A DNA stretch of 20,145 nt from Sutterellaceae bacterium (GCA_030531135.1 JAUNOJ010000001.1:1-20145), one strand, 5' to 3'; shown: positions 8,381 through 17,507, numbered from the stretch's first letter. The notes: generated from the letters alone by a model not told the origin. A program made the numbers and translations.

Positions 8381-8409
8381 TTGCAGACCACTGAGGAGGG
8401 AATGAATCG

Positions 8410-8433
8410 ATTATTCAGGGGGCAGTCTGACAG
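8410..8433 (-). promoter_or_regulatory. Candidate -10 and extra PhoB half-site of the permease promoter
   Basis: Minus strand: CTGTCAGA (complement of 8426-8433), an additional PhoB-like half-site. It is followed after 10 nt by GAATAAT (complement of 8410-8416), which could be the -10. PhoB half-sites usually replace the -35 at activated promoters, and the spacing here would fit, but this part is inference. Confidence 0.35.
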
Positions 8434-8439
8434 CGGTTT

Positions 8440-8457
8440 ATGACAGATTTATGACAA
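8440..8457 (-). promoter_or_regulatory. Pho box (PhoB binding site), proximal
   Basis: Minus strand TTGTCATAAATCTGTCAT. It matches the E. coli Pho-box consensus (CTGTCATAWAWCTGTCAY) at 17 of 18 positions, with two 7-bp half-sites 11 bp apart. It sits 60 bp upstream of the permease start codon. Confidence 0.85.
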
Positions 8458-8469
8458 AGAGGGAAAAAT

Positions 8470-8487
8470 GTGACGAAACTATGACAA
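8470..8487 (-). promoter_or_regulatory. Second, weaker Pho box, distal
   Basis: Minus strand TTGTCATAGTTTCGTCAC: the same half-site arrangement with a degenerate second half. It lies 30 bp upstream of the proximal box. Tandem boxes are common at PhoB-controlled promoters. Confidence 0.65.
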
Positions 8488-8509
8488 AAATTTGCGGGGC
8501 TCGGACTGC

Positions 8510-8566
8510 GGATAAAATCGCCCATGCATTGATGATTTTATCTTCAATGCACTGATGAATTTATCC
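8510..8566. repeat. Nested direct and inverted repeat cluster upstream of the Pho boxes
   Basis: Two 19-bp near-identical direct repeats (8524-8542 and 8547-8565, two mismatches, 23-bp period) of the form ATGCAYTGATGAWTTTATC. Overlapping them are a perfect 9-bp inverted repeat GATAAAATC (8511-8519)/GATTTTATC (8534-8542), a 7-bp one GCATTGA (8527-8533)/TCAATGC (8544-8550), and an outer GGATAAA (8510-8516)/TTTATCC (8560-8566). There is no T tract, so it is not a simple terminator. It lies between the yhbY terminator and the Pho boxes and could be an operator. Confidence 0.6.
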
Positions 8567-8598
8567 GAAGTCGGACGAAGCTTTGGGGATGGAATGTA

Positions 8599-8638
8599 AG
8601 AAAAAAAGGAAAGGTCGAGAGTGTTCAACCTTTCCTTT
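8599..8638 (-). terminator. Terminator of yhbY
   Basis: Minus strand: an 11-bp perfect stem AAAGGAAAGGT/ACCTTTCCTTT (complements of 8628-8638 and 8605-8615), followed by TTTTC. It starts 11 bp after the yhbY stop. Confidence 0.9.
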
Positions 8639-8649
8639 CGTACCTAAGC

Positions 8650-9135
8650 TTACGACAAGGACGACTTCTTGGTGCCGCGCTTACTTTGGGTGCGTTGCGC
8701 TTTCATGCGCTTGACTTGCTTGCGGCTCTTGGGAGCGGCGCTCACCGTCTTCTTTTTGCCAAGGCCGGAAACAGGTTTTTTCACGCCTTTGGCCCCCGGA
8801 TCGGCTTTAGCGGCTAAAATGCGCACCGAATTTTCGGATTTTGCTTTTTGTTTTTCTTCGTCCATCGGGCGATAGAAAACGAGCATCTTGCCGATGGCTT
8901 GAATGCGGGCTGCACCGAGTTCTTCGGCGATGCTGTGATACATCGATTCGCGTTCTTCGCGATCGTCGCCCACAACGTGGACTTTCACAAGACCGTGGTC
9001 GCTTAACGCACGATCGATTTCTTTCATGACGGCGTCGGTGAGGCCTTTTTCGCCCATCAAGACGCCGACATTGAGGTGGTGAGCCTGACTGCGCAATTCG
9101 AGTCGAAGGCTGCGCTCTAAAGTTAATTCGGCCAT
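8650..9135 (-). CDS. yhbY: YhbY-like ribosome-associated CRM-domain RNA-binding protein
   Basis: Residues 1-95 form a CRM domain (CRS1-YhbY), a small RNA-binding fold that associates with pre-50S ribosomal particles. Visible marks are the hydrophobic start LTLERSLRLELRSQAHHL, the GEKG loop (28-31) in place of the usual GKGG-type turn, and the C-terminal strand IQAIGKMLVFYRP (78-90). After the domain comes a Lys/Arg/Ser-rich tail of about 65 residues with no fold I can see, making the protein 161 residues against about 97 in E. coli. It is divergent from rlmE, another 50S assembly factor, as in many proteobacteria. The intergenic space of 113 bp has a TATACT on the minus strand as a possible -10. 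Confidence 0.88.
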   Translation of the reverse strand: MAELTLERSLRLELRSQAHHLNVGVLMGEKGLTDAVMKEIDRALSDHGLVKVHVVGDDREERESMYHSIAEELGAARIQAIGKMLVFYRPMDEEKQKAKSENSVRILAAKADPGAKGVKKPVSGLGKKKTVSAAPKSRKQVKRMKAQRTQSKRGTKKSSLS

Positions 9136-9248
9136 AAATATGAAAACAAATGATGCGTTGCCGGCGTTGGACAGCTAGGCCGGTAGAGCATCAAACAAGT
9201 ATAGAAACAAGAAAACAATCCGCCATTGTACCTATTTGGTTCTGCAAT

Positions 9249-9902
9249 ATGCCTAAATCACTGAAAAAACTGCGTTCCAACCGTGCTTGGATCGAACGCC
9301 ACATCAACGATCCCTTTGTCAAAAAGAGCCGCCAAGAAGGCTATCGCGCCCGCTCCGTCTACAAGTTGACGGAGTTGGACGATCGCGAACACCTCTTTAA
9401 ACCCGGCATGACCGTCGTCGACTTGGGTAGCGCTCCGGGCAGTTGGACGCAAATTGCGGTCGAACGTATGACCGACAAAGACGGGCAATTGAAGGGCCGC
9501 GTCATCGCCATGGATATCCTGCCCATGGACCCGGTCGAAGGCGCCGTCTTTATTCAGGGCGACTTCAGAGAACAGGAAGTGGCCGACAAACTCTCCGAAG
9601 TTGTGGGTGACGAGGGCGTAGACGTTGTCATCAGCGACATGGCGCCCAATTTGTCGGGTGTGGCAATGGTGGATGCCAACGCGAGCATCTATTTGAACGA
9701 ATTGGCGCTTGACTTTGCCGTACAGCACTTAAAGCCCGAAGGCGTTTTCGTTACCAAATCCTTTCAAGGCTCGGGCTACTCGCAATTTATCGAAGCCTGC
9801 AAAAAGGCATTTAAGAGCGTGGCACAAAGAAAGCCCGAAGCAAGCCGCGGTTCGAGTGCCGAAATGTATGTGGTGGCCAGGGGCTTGAAGCCCGCAAAAT
9901 AA
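9249..9902 (+). CDS. rlmE: 23S rRNA 2'-O-methyltransferase RlmE (FtsJ/RrmJ)
   Basis: A 217-residue SAM-dependent enzyme that methylates U2552 (E. coli numbering) in the A loop of 23S rRNA during late 50S assembly. The SAM-binding motif VVDLGSAPGSW (56-66) and the catalytic K-D-K-E tetrad are visible: K39 in SVYKL, D130 in ISDMAPNLSG, K170 in VTKSFQGSG and E205 in SSAEMY. I chose the ATG at 9249 because it gives the family N-terminus (KSLKKLRSNRAWIERH); the frame is open upstream to 9150 without family-like residues. It is followed after 145 bp by ftsH, the classical rlmE-ftsH pair, which is heat-shock controlled in E. coli. Confidence 0.97.
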   Translation: MPKSLKKLRSNRAWIERHINDPFVKKSRQEGYRARSVYKLTELDDREHLFKPGMTVVDLGSAPGSWTQIAVERMTDKDGQLKGRVIAMDILPMDPVEGAVFIQGDFREQEVADKLSEVVGDEGVDVVISDMAPNLSGVAMVDANASIYLNELALDFAVQHLKPEGVFVTKSFQGSGYSQFIEACKKAFKSVAQRKPEASRGSSAEMYVVARGLKPAK

Positions 9903-10047
9903 CCCGATCGGTAACCGTTGCATACAAAAAGCATCGCGCCGATAGAACACAACAAGACGATTTTTCGCTAGTCTTACTGTGCAAAATTTTCGGCCGCATT
10001 GAGCCGCAATGAGTTTTTAGAGTTTTAATAAGAAAAGAGGCATTACC

Positions 10048-12150
10048 TTGGATAACAAGATGATCGGCCGTATTCTGGTCTGGGTCTTGATCGCGTTTGT
10101 GTTGTTTACCGTGTTTCGTCAGTTTGACGGACAGCGTGACATCGTGGCGCCGGCCGACCAGACGAGCTATACCCAATTTATGAACGACGCCAAAGAGGGC
10201 AAGATCAAGCGTGTCGACGTGCAGGGTCGAAAGATCACCGTGACGCCGGCCACGGGTCAGGCGTACTCGATCACCAGTCCCGGCGACTTGTGGATGGTGG
10301 AAGACCTGCGTAAAAACGGCGTTCAGGTTTACGGTAAAGCCGAAGAAGAACCGTCGTTTTTGGAAACGATTTTCGTGAGCTGGTTCCCGATGTTGCTTTT
10401 GATCGGCGTGTGGATTTTCTTCATGCGTCAGATGAACGGCGGCAGGGGCGGTGCTTTTACTTTCGGTAAGAGCAAGGCCCGAAAATTGGACGACACCAGC
10501 AACAAAGTGCGCTTTGCCGATGTGGCAGGGTGCGACGAAGCCAAGGAAGACGTTCAGGAAGTCGTCGACTTCTTGCGCGATCCGTCTCGATTCCAGCGCT
10601 TGGGCGGCCATATTCCGAGAGGTATTTTGCTCGTGGGCTCGCCCGGTACCGGTAAAACGCTTTTGGCTAAGGCCATCGCAGGCGAAGCCGGCGTGCCCTT
10701 TTTCTCGATTTCGGGTTCGGACTTCGTGGAAATGTTCGTGGGCGTGGGCGCGGCTCGCGTGCGCGACATGTTTGAAAATGCCAAGAAGAATTCGCCTTGC
10801 ATCATCTTCATTGACGAAATCGATGCCGTGGGTCGTCAGCGCGGCGCCGGTCTCGGCGGCGGCAACGACGAACGCGAACAGACCTTGAACCAAATGCTCG
10901 TGGAAATGGACGGCTTTGAAACCGGCAGTAACGTCATTGTGATTGCCGCTACGAACCGCCCCGACGTTTTGGACCCGGCACTGTTGCGCCCCGGGCGCTT
11001 TGACCGTCAGGTGGTGGTGCCCTTGCCCGACATTCGCGGTCGCGAACAGATTTTGAACGTGCACATGAAGAAGGTCCCGTTGGGCACCGACGTCAAGGGC
11101 GACGTGATTGCCCGCGGCACACCGGGCTTTTCGGGTGCCGATTTGGCCAACTTGGTCAATGAAGCCGCACTTTTTGCCGCACGCCGCAATGCCCGCGTGG
11201 TGGAAATGATCGACTTCGAACAGGCCAAAGACAAGATCATGATGGGTGCCGAGCGCAAGTCCATGGTGATGAGCGAAGACGAACGTCGCAACACCGCTTA
11301 TCACGAATCCGGCCACGCTTTGGTTGCCAAACTGTTGCCCAAGTCCGATCCGGTGCACAAAGTCACGATCATTCCGCGCGGTCGCGCTTTGGGCGTGACC
11401 ATGCAGTTACCCGAAGAAGATCGCTACGCCTACGATCGCGAATATCTCTTGAGCCGCATCGCCATTTTGTTCGGCGGGCGTATTGCCGAAGAAGTGTTCA
11501 TGCATCAGATGACCACGGGCGCGAGCAACGACTTTGAACGCGCCACGCAAATGGCGCGCGACATGGTCACGCGCTACGGCATGAGCGACAAGATGGGCGT
11601 GATGGTTTATGCCGAAAACGAAGGCGAAGTGTTCTTGGGTCGCTCCGTGACGCGCACCACGCACATTTCGGAAAAGACCATGCAGGCTGTGGATGCCGAA
11701 ATCCGATCGATTTTGGAAACGCAGTATGCACGCGCTCGCAAGCTCATTGAAGATCATATGGACGAAATGCACGCCATGGCCAAGGCTTTGCTCGAATGGG
11801 AAACCATCGACGGCGAGCAGATCGACGATATTTTGGCCGGCCGCGAACCGCGTCCTCCGAAGGGCTTTGTGGTGCGTCAGGGTAACGCTGCCAAACCTGC
11901 GCCCGAGCCTGAAATGAAGGCTGCCGAACCCGCACCGGAGTCGACCGACGAAGTTAAAGTCGGAGAAACGGTGCAGCCCGAAGAAGAGCACGACGAGGTG
12001 CCTTCCGAAGTCGCTGCCGAAGAACCGGCACCTAAGCCGCGTCGAGTGCGCCGTACGGTGAAAAAGGCTGATGCCAAGCCCGAAGACGATTCTCAAGAAA
12101 AGTCCGAAGACGCGGCACCGAAAAAGAGCGATTCGGCGGACAAAGCGTAA
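10048..12150 (+). CDS. ftsH: ATP-dependent zinc metalloprotease FtsH
   Basis: A membrane-anchored AAA+ protease that degrades misassembled membrane proteins and regulators such as LpxC or sigma-32 in related bacteria. Two membrane segments (about 7-24 and 107-126) flank a periplasmic domain. The AAA module has Walker A GSPGTGKT (197-204), pore loop FVG (230-232), Walker B IIFIDEID (252-259) and second region of homology [19 protein letters not shown]. The zinc site is HESGH (419-423) with D495 as third ligand. The start is a TTG at 10048: AGAGG ends 7 nt before it, whereas the next ATG (10060) is 19 nt away. The C-terminal ~85 residues are an acidic/Ala/Lys-rich low-complexity tail, so the protein is 700 residues against 644 in E. 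coli. I see no promoter worth defending in the 145-bp gap before it. Confidence 0.98.
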   Translation: MDNKMIGRILVWVLIAFVLFTVFRQFDGQRDIVAPADQTSYTQFMNDAKEGKIKRVDVQGRKITVTPATGQAYSITSPGDLWMVEDLRKNGVQVYGKAEEEPSFLETIFVSWFPMLLLIGVWIFFMRQMNGGRGGAFTFGKSKARKLDDTSNKVRFADVAGCDEAKEDVQEVVDFLRDPSRFQRLGGHIPRGILLVGSPGTGKTLLAKAIAGEAGVPFFSISGSDFVEMFVGVGAARVRDMFENAKKNSPCIIFIDEIDAVGRQRGAGLGGGNDEREQTLNQMLVEMDGFETGSNVIVIAATNRPDVLDPALLRPGRFDRQVVVPLPDIRGREQILNVHMKKVPLGTDVKGDVIARGTPGFSGADLANLVNEAALFAARRNARVVEMIDFEQAKDKIMMGAERKSMVMSEDERRNTAYHESGHALVAKLLPKSDPVHKVTIIPRGRALGVTMQLPEEDRYAYDREYLLSRIAILFGGRIAEEVFMHQMTTGASNDFERATQMARDMVTRYGMSDKMGVMVYAENEGEVFLGRSVTRTTHISEKTMQAVDAEIRSILETQYARARKLIEDHMDEMHAMAKALLEWETIDGEQIDDILAGREPRPPKGFVVRQGNAAKPAPEPEMKAAEPAPESTDEVKVGETVQPEEEHDEVPSEVAAEEPAPKPRRVRRTVKKADAKPEDDSQEKSEDAAPKKSDSADKA

Positions 12151-12165
12151 TTTTTTAGAAGCTTA

Positions 12166-12240
12166 AGCGCTTAGAATTCTGAAGCGCTACGAAAGGCGGA
12201 GAGAGAAGTTCGTAGAGAATTCCTTTCCCGCCTTTTTTCT
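12166..12240 (+). terminator. Dyad and probable terminator between ftsH and folP
   Basis: Two adjacent dyads. AGCGCTT (12166-12172)/AAGCGCT (12182-12188) surrounds AGAATTCT. AAAGGCGG (12192-12199)/CCGCCTTT (12228-12235) has a long 28-nt loop and is followed by a T-rich tract. The second looks like a terminator, though the loop is long and read-through into folP (start 12267) is likely. Confidence 0.55.
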
Positions 12241-12266
12241 TTGGTTTTGAGAAAAGGAAAAAAACA

Positions 12267-13109
12267 ATGACCAAGGCTTTGACTTGGAAGTGCCGCGACC
12301 GCATTTTGGATTTGACGCGCCCGTTGGTGATGGGCATTGTGAATGCCACGCCCGATTCGTTCTCCGACGGGGGCTTGCACGCCTCGCGTCACGAAGCGAT
12401 TGCTTGGGGCGAAAAGCTTCTCTCGGAGGGCGCCGACATTTTGGATATCGGCGGCGAATCGACGCGCCCCGGTGCAGCCGACGTGTCGGTTGAAGAAGAG
12501 TTGGAGCGTGTGGTGCCGGTGGTGGAAAGCCTGGTGAAGATAGGCGCCGTCGTCTCGGTCGATACCAGTAAACCCGAAGTGATGACGGAAAGCTTAAAGG
12601 CAGGTGCGCAGATCATCAACGACATTCGTGCGTTTGCTTTGCCCGGAGCGATTGAGGCTGTGAAAGACTCCGGCGCAGGCCTTGTGATCATGCACATGCT
12701 CGGGGCTCCTCGCACCATGCAAACGGCTCCCAAGTACGACGATCTTTTGGGCGAAATCGAAATGTTTTTGCGTGCGCGCGAAGCCGTGTTGCTTGCTGCC
12801 GGCGTGTCTCTTGAGCAAATCTGCTGGGACGCCGGTTTCGGCTTTGGGAAAACCGTGGCGCACAACTTTTCCATTTTGAAAGCGACCGAACGATTTGTCG
12901 ACTCCGGGCGCCCGTATCTGATGGGTTTGTCTCGCAAATCGAGTTTGGGTGCCGTGACCGGCATTGAAAAGGCAAGCGAACGTATCACGGCCAGTGTCGC
13001 GGGCGCTTTGATTGCCGTGGAGCGAGGTGCTCAAATCGTGCGCGTGCACGACGTGCGCGAAACGTGCGAGGCGCTCAAAGTCTGGCAAGCGACGGTATCG
13101 GCCGAGTAA
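12267..13109 (+). CDS. folP: Dihydropteroate synthase
   Basis: A 280-residue TIM-barrel enzyme that joins 6-hydroxymethyl-7,8-dihydropterin diphosphate to p-aminobenzoate in folate synthesis; it is the target of sulfonamides. Diagnostic motifs are visible in order: NATPDSFSDGG (26-36), GGESTRPGA, DTSKPEVM, NDIRAF, the HMLGAPRTMQ loop, DAGFGFGKTVAHN, GLSRKSSLG (the SRK motif that binds substrate) and VRVHDV at the end. The length is normal. The sulfonamide-relevant loops look intact, and I see no resistance-type insertion. A good AAGGA Shine-Dalgarno precedes the ATG. It sits 36 bp ahead of glmM, so the pair is probably transcribed together, as in E. coli. Confidence 0.97.
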   Translation: MTKALTWKCRDRILDLTRPLVMGIVNATPDSFSDGGLHASRHEAIAWGEKLLSEGADILDIGGESTRPGAADVSVEEELERVVPVVESLVKIGAVVSVDTSKPEVMTESLKAGAQIINDIRAFALPGAIEAVKDSGAGLVIMHMLGAPRTMQTAPKYDDLLGEIEMFLRAREAVLLAAGVSLEQICWDAGFGFGKTVAHNFSILKATERFVDSGRPYLMGLSRKSSLGAVTGIEKASERITASVAGALIAVERGAQIVRVHDVRETCEALKVWQATVSAE

Positions 13110-13145
13110 AATAATCGGATTAGGATTTTTTTCGAAGGAAAAATT

Positions 13146-14480
13146 ATGGCTCGCCGCTATTTCGGAACCGACGGTGTTCGCGGTACTGTCGGACAACACC
13201 CCATTACGCCCGACTTTGTTTTGCTTTTGGGGCAGGCGGCCGGACGCGTCTTTTCTCGCTATGTGAAAAACGGGCGAGCCACGGTCTTGATCGGCAAAGA
13301 CACGCGCGTTTCGGGCTATATGTTGGAAGCCGCTTTGGAAGCAGGGTTTTCTGCCGCAGGCGTCGACACGCTTCTTTGCGGCCCCGTTCCCACACCTGCC
13401 GTGGCTTATCTTACGCGTGCACTGCGTTTGGAAGCCGGTGTCGTCATTAGCGCAAGCCACAACCCTTATCACGACAACGGCATCAAGTTTTTTTCGGCCC
13501 AAGGCACGAAGTTGCCCGATGCCATCGAAGAAGAAATCGAAGCCGAAATGGACAAGGGCTTTGCGTGTGTCGAAAGCGATATGCTCGGCAAAGCACGCCG
13601 CCTGGACGACGCTTCGGGGCGCTATGTCGAGTTTTGCAAGAGTACCTTCCCGCATCGCTCCGACTTAAAAGGCATCAAACTTTATTTGGATTGTGCCAAC
13701 GGCGCAGCCTATCACGTGGCGCCTGCCGTGTTTCACGAATTGGGTGCCGAGATGGTTGTCGACGGCGCAAGCCCCGACGGCTTTAACATCAATCGCGGCG
13801 TGGGGGCCACGCACACCGAAACCTTGGCCGAACGCACGCGTGCGGCGGGCTGCGACATGGGTTTGGCCTTTGACGGCGACGCCGATCGATTGATCATGGC
13901 CGACAATGAGGGCAATGTCTACGACGGCGACAGTTTGTTGTATGTCATGGCCTTTGAGCGCATCGTGGCGCAAGGACACGCTTCGGGCGTTGTCGGAACG
14001 CTCATGACCAATTACGGGCTTGAAAAGCGCTTGGCGCAACTCAATATCGAATTTGCCCGCGCCAAGGTGGGCGATCGTTACGTCATGGAGCTTTTAAAGC
14101 AAAAAGGGTGGCTTTACGGCGGCGAAGGCTCGGGTCACTTGATCGCTTTGGACTGTCAGACGACGGGCGACGGGATCGTCAGCGCCTTGCTGGTGCTCTC
14201 GGCCGTCACACGCCGCCAAAAGAGCCTCAAGGAACTTTGCTCGGACTTGACTTTGATGCCGCAAGTGCTGATCAACAAGCGCATCGAAAAGGGCTATGAC
14301 TGGCAGGGCAATGCCGGCTTTGCGGCAGCGGTAGAAAGTGCCAAGAAGGCCGTCGAAGGACGCGGGCGCGTGTTGATTCGCCCGTCGGGCACCGAGCCCT
14401 TGTTGCGCATTATGGTCGAAGCCGATGACAAAGCCTTTGCGCAAAGCTTAGCCGAATCGATGGCCGAAGCCTTAAAGTAA
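13146..14480 (+). CDS. glmM: Phosphoglucosamine mutase
   Basis: Converts glucosamine-6-phosphate to glucosamine-1-phosphate for UDP-GlcNAc, feeding peptidoglycan and lipopolysaccharide synthesis. The 444 residues match the family. The phospho-serine loop [16 protein letters not shown] carries S104 as the likely phosphorylated serine, the metal loop is DGDADR (D243, D245, D247), and the substrate-binding GGEGSGH and C-terminal RPSGTEP phosphate-binding loop are all present. The N-terminus [13 protein letters not shown] is typical, and AAGGA lies a few bases upstream. It follows folP by 36 bp. In Burkholderia, as I recall, glmM is followed by the pst-pho genes; here alaS follows instead. Confidence 0.98.
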   Translation: MARRYFGTDGVRGTVGQHPITPDFVLLLGQAAGRVFSRYVKNGRATVLIGKDTRVSGYMLEAALEAGFSAAGVDTLLCGPVPTPAVAYLTRALRLEAGVVISASHNPYHDNGIKFFSAQGTKLPDAIEEEIEAEMDKGFACVESDMLGKARRLDDASGRYVEFCKSTFPHRSDLKGIKLYLDCANGAAYHVAPAVFHELGAEMVVDGASPDGFNINRGVGATHTETLAERTRAAGCDMGLAFDGDADRLIMADNEGNVYDGDSLLYVMAFERIVAQGHASGVVGTLMTNYGLEKRLAQLNIEFARAKVGDRYVMELLKQKGWLYGGEGSGHLIALDCQTTGDGIVSALLVLSAVTRRQKSLKELCSDLTLMPQVLINKRIEKGYDWQGNAGFAAAVESAKKAVEGRGRVLIRPSGTEPLLRIMVEADDKAFAQSLAESMAEALK

Positions 14481-14535
14481 GCCGATCGACGCGTGAAAAC
14501 GAGAAAAAATTTCGTGCAAACGCGCTAAAATCAAA

Positions 14536-14588
14536 CCTTTGTCCGAAGTTGCGCTTTTCGATCTTCGGGCAAAGGTGAAATTTTTTTT
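14536..14588 (+). terminator. Strong hairpin with U tract before alaS: glmM terminator or alaS leader attenuator
   Basis: CCTTTGTCCGAAG (14536-14548) pairs with CTTCGGGCAAAGG (14563-14575), 13 bp with one G-U pair. After TGAAA comes a run of eight T. It starts 55 bp after glmM. Only 33 bp remain between the T run and the alaS ATG, with no promoter visible there. A TAAAAT (14526-14531) just upstream of the hairpin could be a -10. Transcription of alaS therefore seems to pass through this element. Confidence 0.65.
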
Positions 14589-14621
14589 AGCGGAACCCAA
14601 TTTTTTACTGAATTTGAATTT

Positions 14622-17261
14622 ATGAAACCCGAAACCTACATGACGGCCGCCGACATACGCGCGGCATACCTGAAGTTTTTCGAAAGCAAGGGGCATCCCA
14701 TCATCGCTTCGAGCCCCGTGGTTCCGCAAGACGATCCGACGTTGCTCTTTACCAACGCCGGTATGAACCAATTTAAGGACAATTTCCTCGGTTTGGACAA
14801 GAGTCTGAAGCGCGCCGCCACCGCACAAAAGTGCATTCGTGCCGGCGGCAAGCACAACGACTTGGATAACGTCGGCTACACGGCTCGCCACCACACGTTC
14901 TTTGAAATGCTCGGCAACTTCAGCTTCGGCGACTACTTCAAGCGCGAAGCCATTCACTGGGCTTGGGAATTGTTAACGACCGTTTATAAGCTTCCGGCCG
15001 AACGCCTCTGGGTGACGGTTTATATCGAAGACGACGAAGCCTACGAAATTTGGAACAAGGAAATCGGCGTTCCGACCGACCGTATCGTGCGCATTGGCGA
15101 CAACAAGGGCGCTCGCTACATGTCGGACAACTTCTGGATGATGGGCGACACCGGTCCCTGCGGTCCGTGCTCGGAAATCTTCTATGACCGCGGTCCCAAG
15201 GTCCAGGGCGGCCCTCCGGGAAGCCCGGACGAAGACGGCGACCGTTACATGGAAATCTGGAACTTGGTGTTTACGCAGTTTAACCGCGACACCGCCGGCA
15301 ACATGAACCGTTTGCCCAAACCCAACATCGATACCGGTATGGGTCTGGAACGTTTGGCAAGCGTCTTGCAGGACGTGCCCTCCAACTACGACATCGATTT
15401 GTTCCAAAACTTGATGGCTGCTGCCAAGGCTGCCGTCGAAGCCGTGGGCGCCGTTGACGTCGATCCCCAGAGCCCGTCTCTGAAGGTGATTGCCGACCAT
15501 ATCCGTTCTTGCGCTTTTGCCATTGCCGACGGCGTCGTGCCCGGCAACGAAGGTCGCGCCTACGTGTTGCGCCGCATCTGCCGTCGTGCCATTCGTCACG
15601 GCTACAAGCTCGGTGCTCGCGGCACGTTCTTCTATAAGCTCGTGGAGCCGCTCGCACAGGAAATGGGCGACATCTATCCCGAATTGAAGAATCCCAAGAT
15701 TAGTCAGGCCCTGCGCGCCGAAGAAGAACGTTTCTTGCAGACGCTTTCCAACGGCATGCAGATTTTGGACGAAGCCATCCAAGCTTCGACCAACGGTATT
15801 TTGTCGGGTGACATCGCCTTTAAGTTGCACGACACCTACGGCTTCCCTGTGGACTTGACCGGCGACGTTTGCCGCGAACGCAACATCGAAGTCGATGTGG
15901 AAGGTTTTGACGCCGCCATGCTTGAGCAGCGCAACAAGGCGCGTGCCGCAGGCAAATTCAAGATTGCCGCCGATGTGCTCTTTACGGGCGACAACAACGA
16001 ATTTACGGGCTATGCCGACGTCAATACCGACGGTTGCAAGGTTTTGGCCATCTACAAGGACGGCACCGAAACCGAAGAAGCCGTGGCCGGCGACGACGTG
16101 CTCGTCGTTTTGGACAAGACCCCGTTTTATGCCGAAATGGGCGGTCAAGTGGGCGACGTCGGTAAGCTTGAAAACGGCACCACGCTTTTGACCGTGACGG
16201 ATTGCTTAAAGCTCAAAGCCGCCGTCTTTAGCCACGTTTGCCACATCAACGAAGGCACGCTCAAAAAGGGCGACACGGTCAACGCCCATGTCGATACGCA
16301 AACCCGCGAAGCCATCAAGCGCAACCATTCGGCCACGCACATCATGCACAAGGCCTTGCGCGAAGTGTTGGGTGAACACGTCCGCCAAAAGGGTAGCCTC
16401 GTGAACGCCAACGTCACGCGCTTTGACTTCCTGCACGACAAGCCCATGACGGCCGAAGAAATCGCCGCAGTCGAAGACATCGTCAACGCCGAAATCTTGG
16501 CCAACACCGAAACGCAAACGCGCGTTTTGCCGGTTGAAGAAGCCAAGCAAACCGGCGCCGTGATGCTCTTCGGTGAAAAGTACGGCGAAACGGTGCGCGT
16601 TTTGAATATCGGCTCTTCCATCGAATTCTGCGGCGGCACGCACGTGACGCGCACGGGCGACATCGGCGCCTTTAAGATCGTGTCCGAAGCCGGTATCTCC
16701 GCAGGCGTTCGTCGTGTGGAAGCCGTCACGGGCATGAATGCCGTGCGCTTGATGCAAAAGAATCAGGACATTCTGACGCAGGCCGCTTTGCGCTTTAAGG
16801 CGCCGGCCGACGAAGTGCCCGAAAAGATCGATCACTTGACGGCGCAGATGCATGACCTCGAAAAGCAGTTGGCTGAACTCAAGGCCAAGCTTGCCGCCAA
16901 GCAGGGTGCCGATATCGTGTCTGCAGCCGAAGACGTCAACGGCGTGAAGGTGCTTGTGGCCACGCTTGAAGGCATGGACGCCAAGACCTTGCGCGAAACG
17001 ATGGACAACTTAAAGAGCAAGTTCGGTACGGCCGTGATCGTTTTGGCTGTCACGGGCGGCGAAAAGGTTCAGTTGTGCGCCGGTGTGACCAAGGACTTGA
17101 TCGGTCGCATCAAGGCGGGCGAACTCGTCAACTTCGTTGCCGCACAAGCCGGCGGCAAGGGCGGCGGTAAGCCCGACATGGCCATGGCCGGTGCGAGCGA
17201 CGCAGCCGCCATTCCGGCAGCGCTTGAAAGCGCCAAGAGCTGGATTGCCGAACGTCTCTAA
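14622..17261 (+). CDS. alaS: Alanine--tRNA ligase
   Basis: Charges tRNA-Ala and edits misacylated Ser/Gly. The 879 residues are a full-length class II enzyme. The catalytic domain shows [19 protein letters not shown] and [13 protein letters not shown], and GMGLERL marks class II motif 3. The editing domain has its zinc ligands H569-X3-H573 and C670-X3-H674 (in CGGTH). A coiled-coil segment (about 735-760) leads into the C-Ala domain, ending near [15 protein letters not shown]. No Shine-Dalgarno is visible at the ATG at 14622. An alternative ATG at 14640 ([14 protein letters not shown]) looks closer to the usual family N-terminus and also lacks one, so the start is uncertain by six codons. The tusA-like gene begins 18 bp after the stop. 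Confidence 0.97.
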   Translation: MKPETYMTAADIRAAYLKFFESKGHPIIASSPVVPQDDPTLLFTNAGMNQFKDNFLGLDKSLKRAATAQKCIRAGGKHNDLDNVGYTARHHTFFEMLGNFSFGDYFKREAIHWAWELLTTVYKLPAERLWVTVYIEDDEAYEIWNKEIGVPTDRIVRIGDNKGARYMSDNFWMMGDTGPCGPCSEIFYDRGPKVQGGPPGSPDEDGDRYMEIWNLVFTQFNRDTAGNMNRLPKPNIDTGMGLERLASVLQDVPSNYDIDLFQNLMAAAKAAVEAVGAVDVDPQSPSLKVIADHIRSCAFAIADGVVPGNEGRAYVLRRICRRAIRHGYKLGARGTFFYKLVEPLAQEMGDIYPELKNPKISQALRAEEERFLQTLSNGMQILDEAIQASTNGILSGDIAFKLHDTYGFPVDLTGDVCRERNIEVDVEGFDAAMLEQRNKARAAGKFKIAADVLFTGDNNEFTGYADVNTDGCKVLAIYKDGTETEEAVAGDDVLVVLDKTPFYAEMGGQVGDVGKLENGTTLLTVTDCLKLKAAVFSHVCHINEGTLKKGDTVNAHVDTQTREAIKRNHSATHIMHKALREVLGEHVRQKGSLVNANVTRFDFLHDKPMTAEEIAAVEDIVNAEILANTETQTRVLPVEEAKQTGAVMLFGEKYGETVRVLNIGSSIEFCGGTHVTRTGDIGAFKIVSEAGISAGVRRVEAVTGMNAVRLMQKNQDILTQAALRFKAPADEVPEKIDHLTAQMHDLEKQLAELKAKLAAKQGADIVSAAEDVNGVKVLVATLEGMDAKTLRETMDNLKSKFGTAVIVLAVTGGEKVQLCAGVTKDLIGRIKAGELVNFVAAQAGGKGGGKPDMAMAGASDAAAIPAALESAKSWIAERL

Positions 17262-17279
17262 GGCGGATAGAGGGCGAAT

Positions 17280-17507
17280 ATGCGGGAAATCGATCTTTGC
17301 GGTTTGAAGTGTCCGATGCCGGTACTTCGAGTCAAGAAGGTTTTAAAGGATGCGGGGTCTGACGAGACGATTGCTTTCGTGACCGACGATCCCCATGCGC
17401 CTGAAGATATTCGCGTCTTTGCCGCTCAGAGCGGGCACACGATTGTCTCTCAAGACGACTTGGGAGACGGTCGGGTGAGAAATGCTTTGAGGCGCCGGGC
17501 ACAGTAG
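17280..17507 (+). CDS. TusA/SirA-family sulfur-carrier protein
   Basis: A 75-residue protein with the family signature LCGLKCPMPVLRVKK. C11 of the CPxP motif (C11-P12-M13-P14) is the residue that carries persulfide sulfur in TusA, which relays sulfur for tRNA 2-thiouridine and molybdenum cofactor. The length is normal. GAGGG precedes the ATG by about 5 nt. It lies 18 bp after alaS, so the two are likely co-transcribed, linking two translation functions. Paralogues such as YedF exist in this family, so the precise role (TusA itself or a relative) is not certain. Two hairpins follow it, ending in a strong terminator at 17574-17616. Confidence 0.9.
   Translation: MREIDLCGLKCPMPVLRVKKVLKDAGSDETIAFVTDDPHAPEDIRVFAAQSGHTIVSQDDLGDGRVRNALRRRAQ

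Noticed and set aside
9811..11358. 515-codon minus-strand frame opposite ftsH
   Set aside because: It is antisense to intact FtsH motifs and His/Ala-rich; this is a typical long shadow frame in a strongly codon-biased gene.
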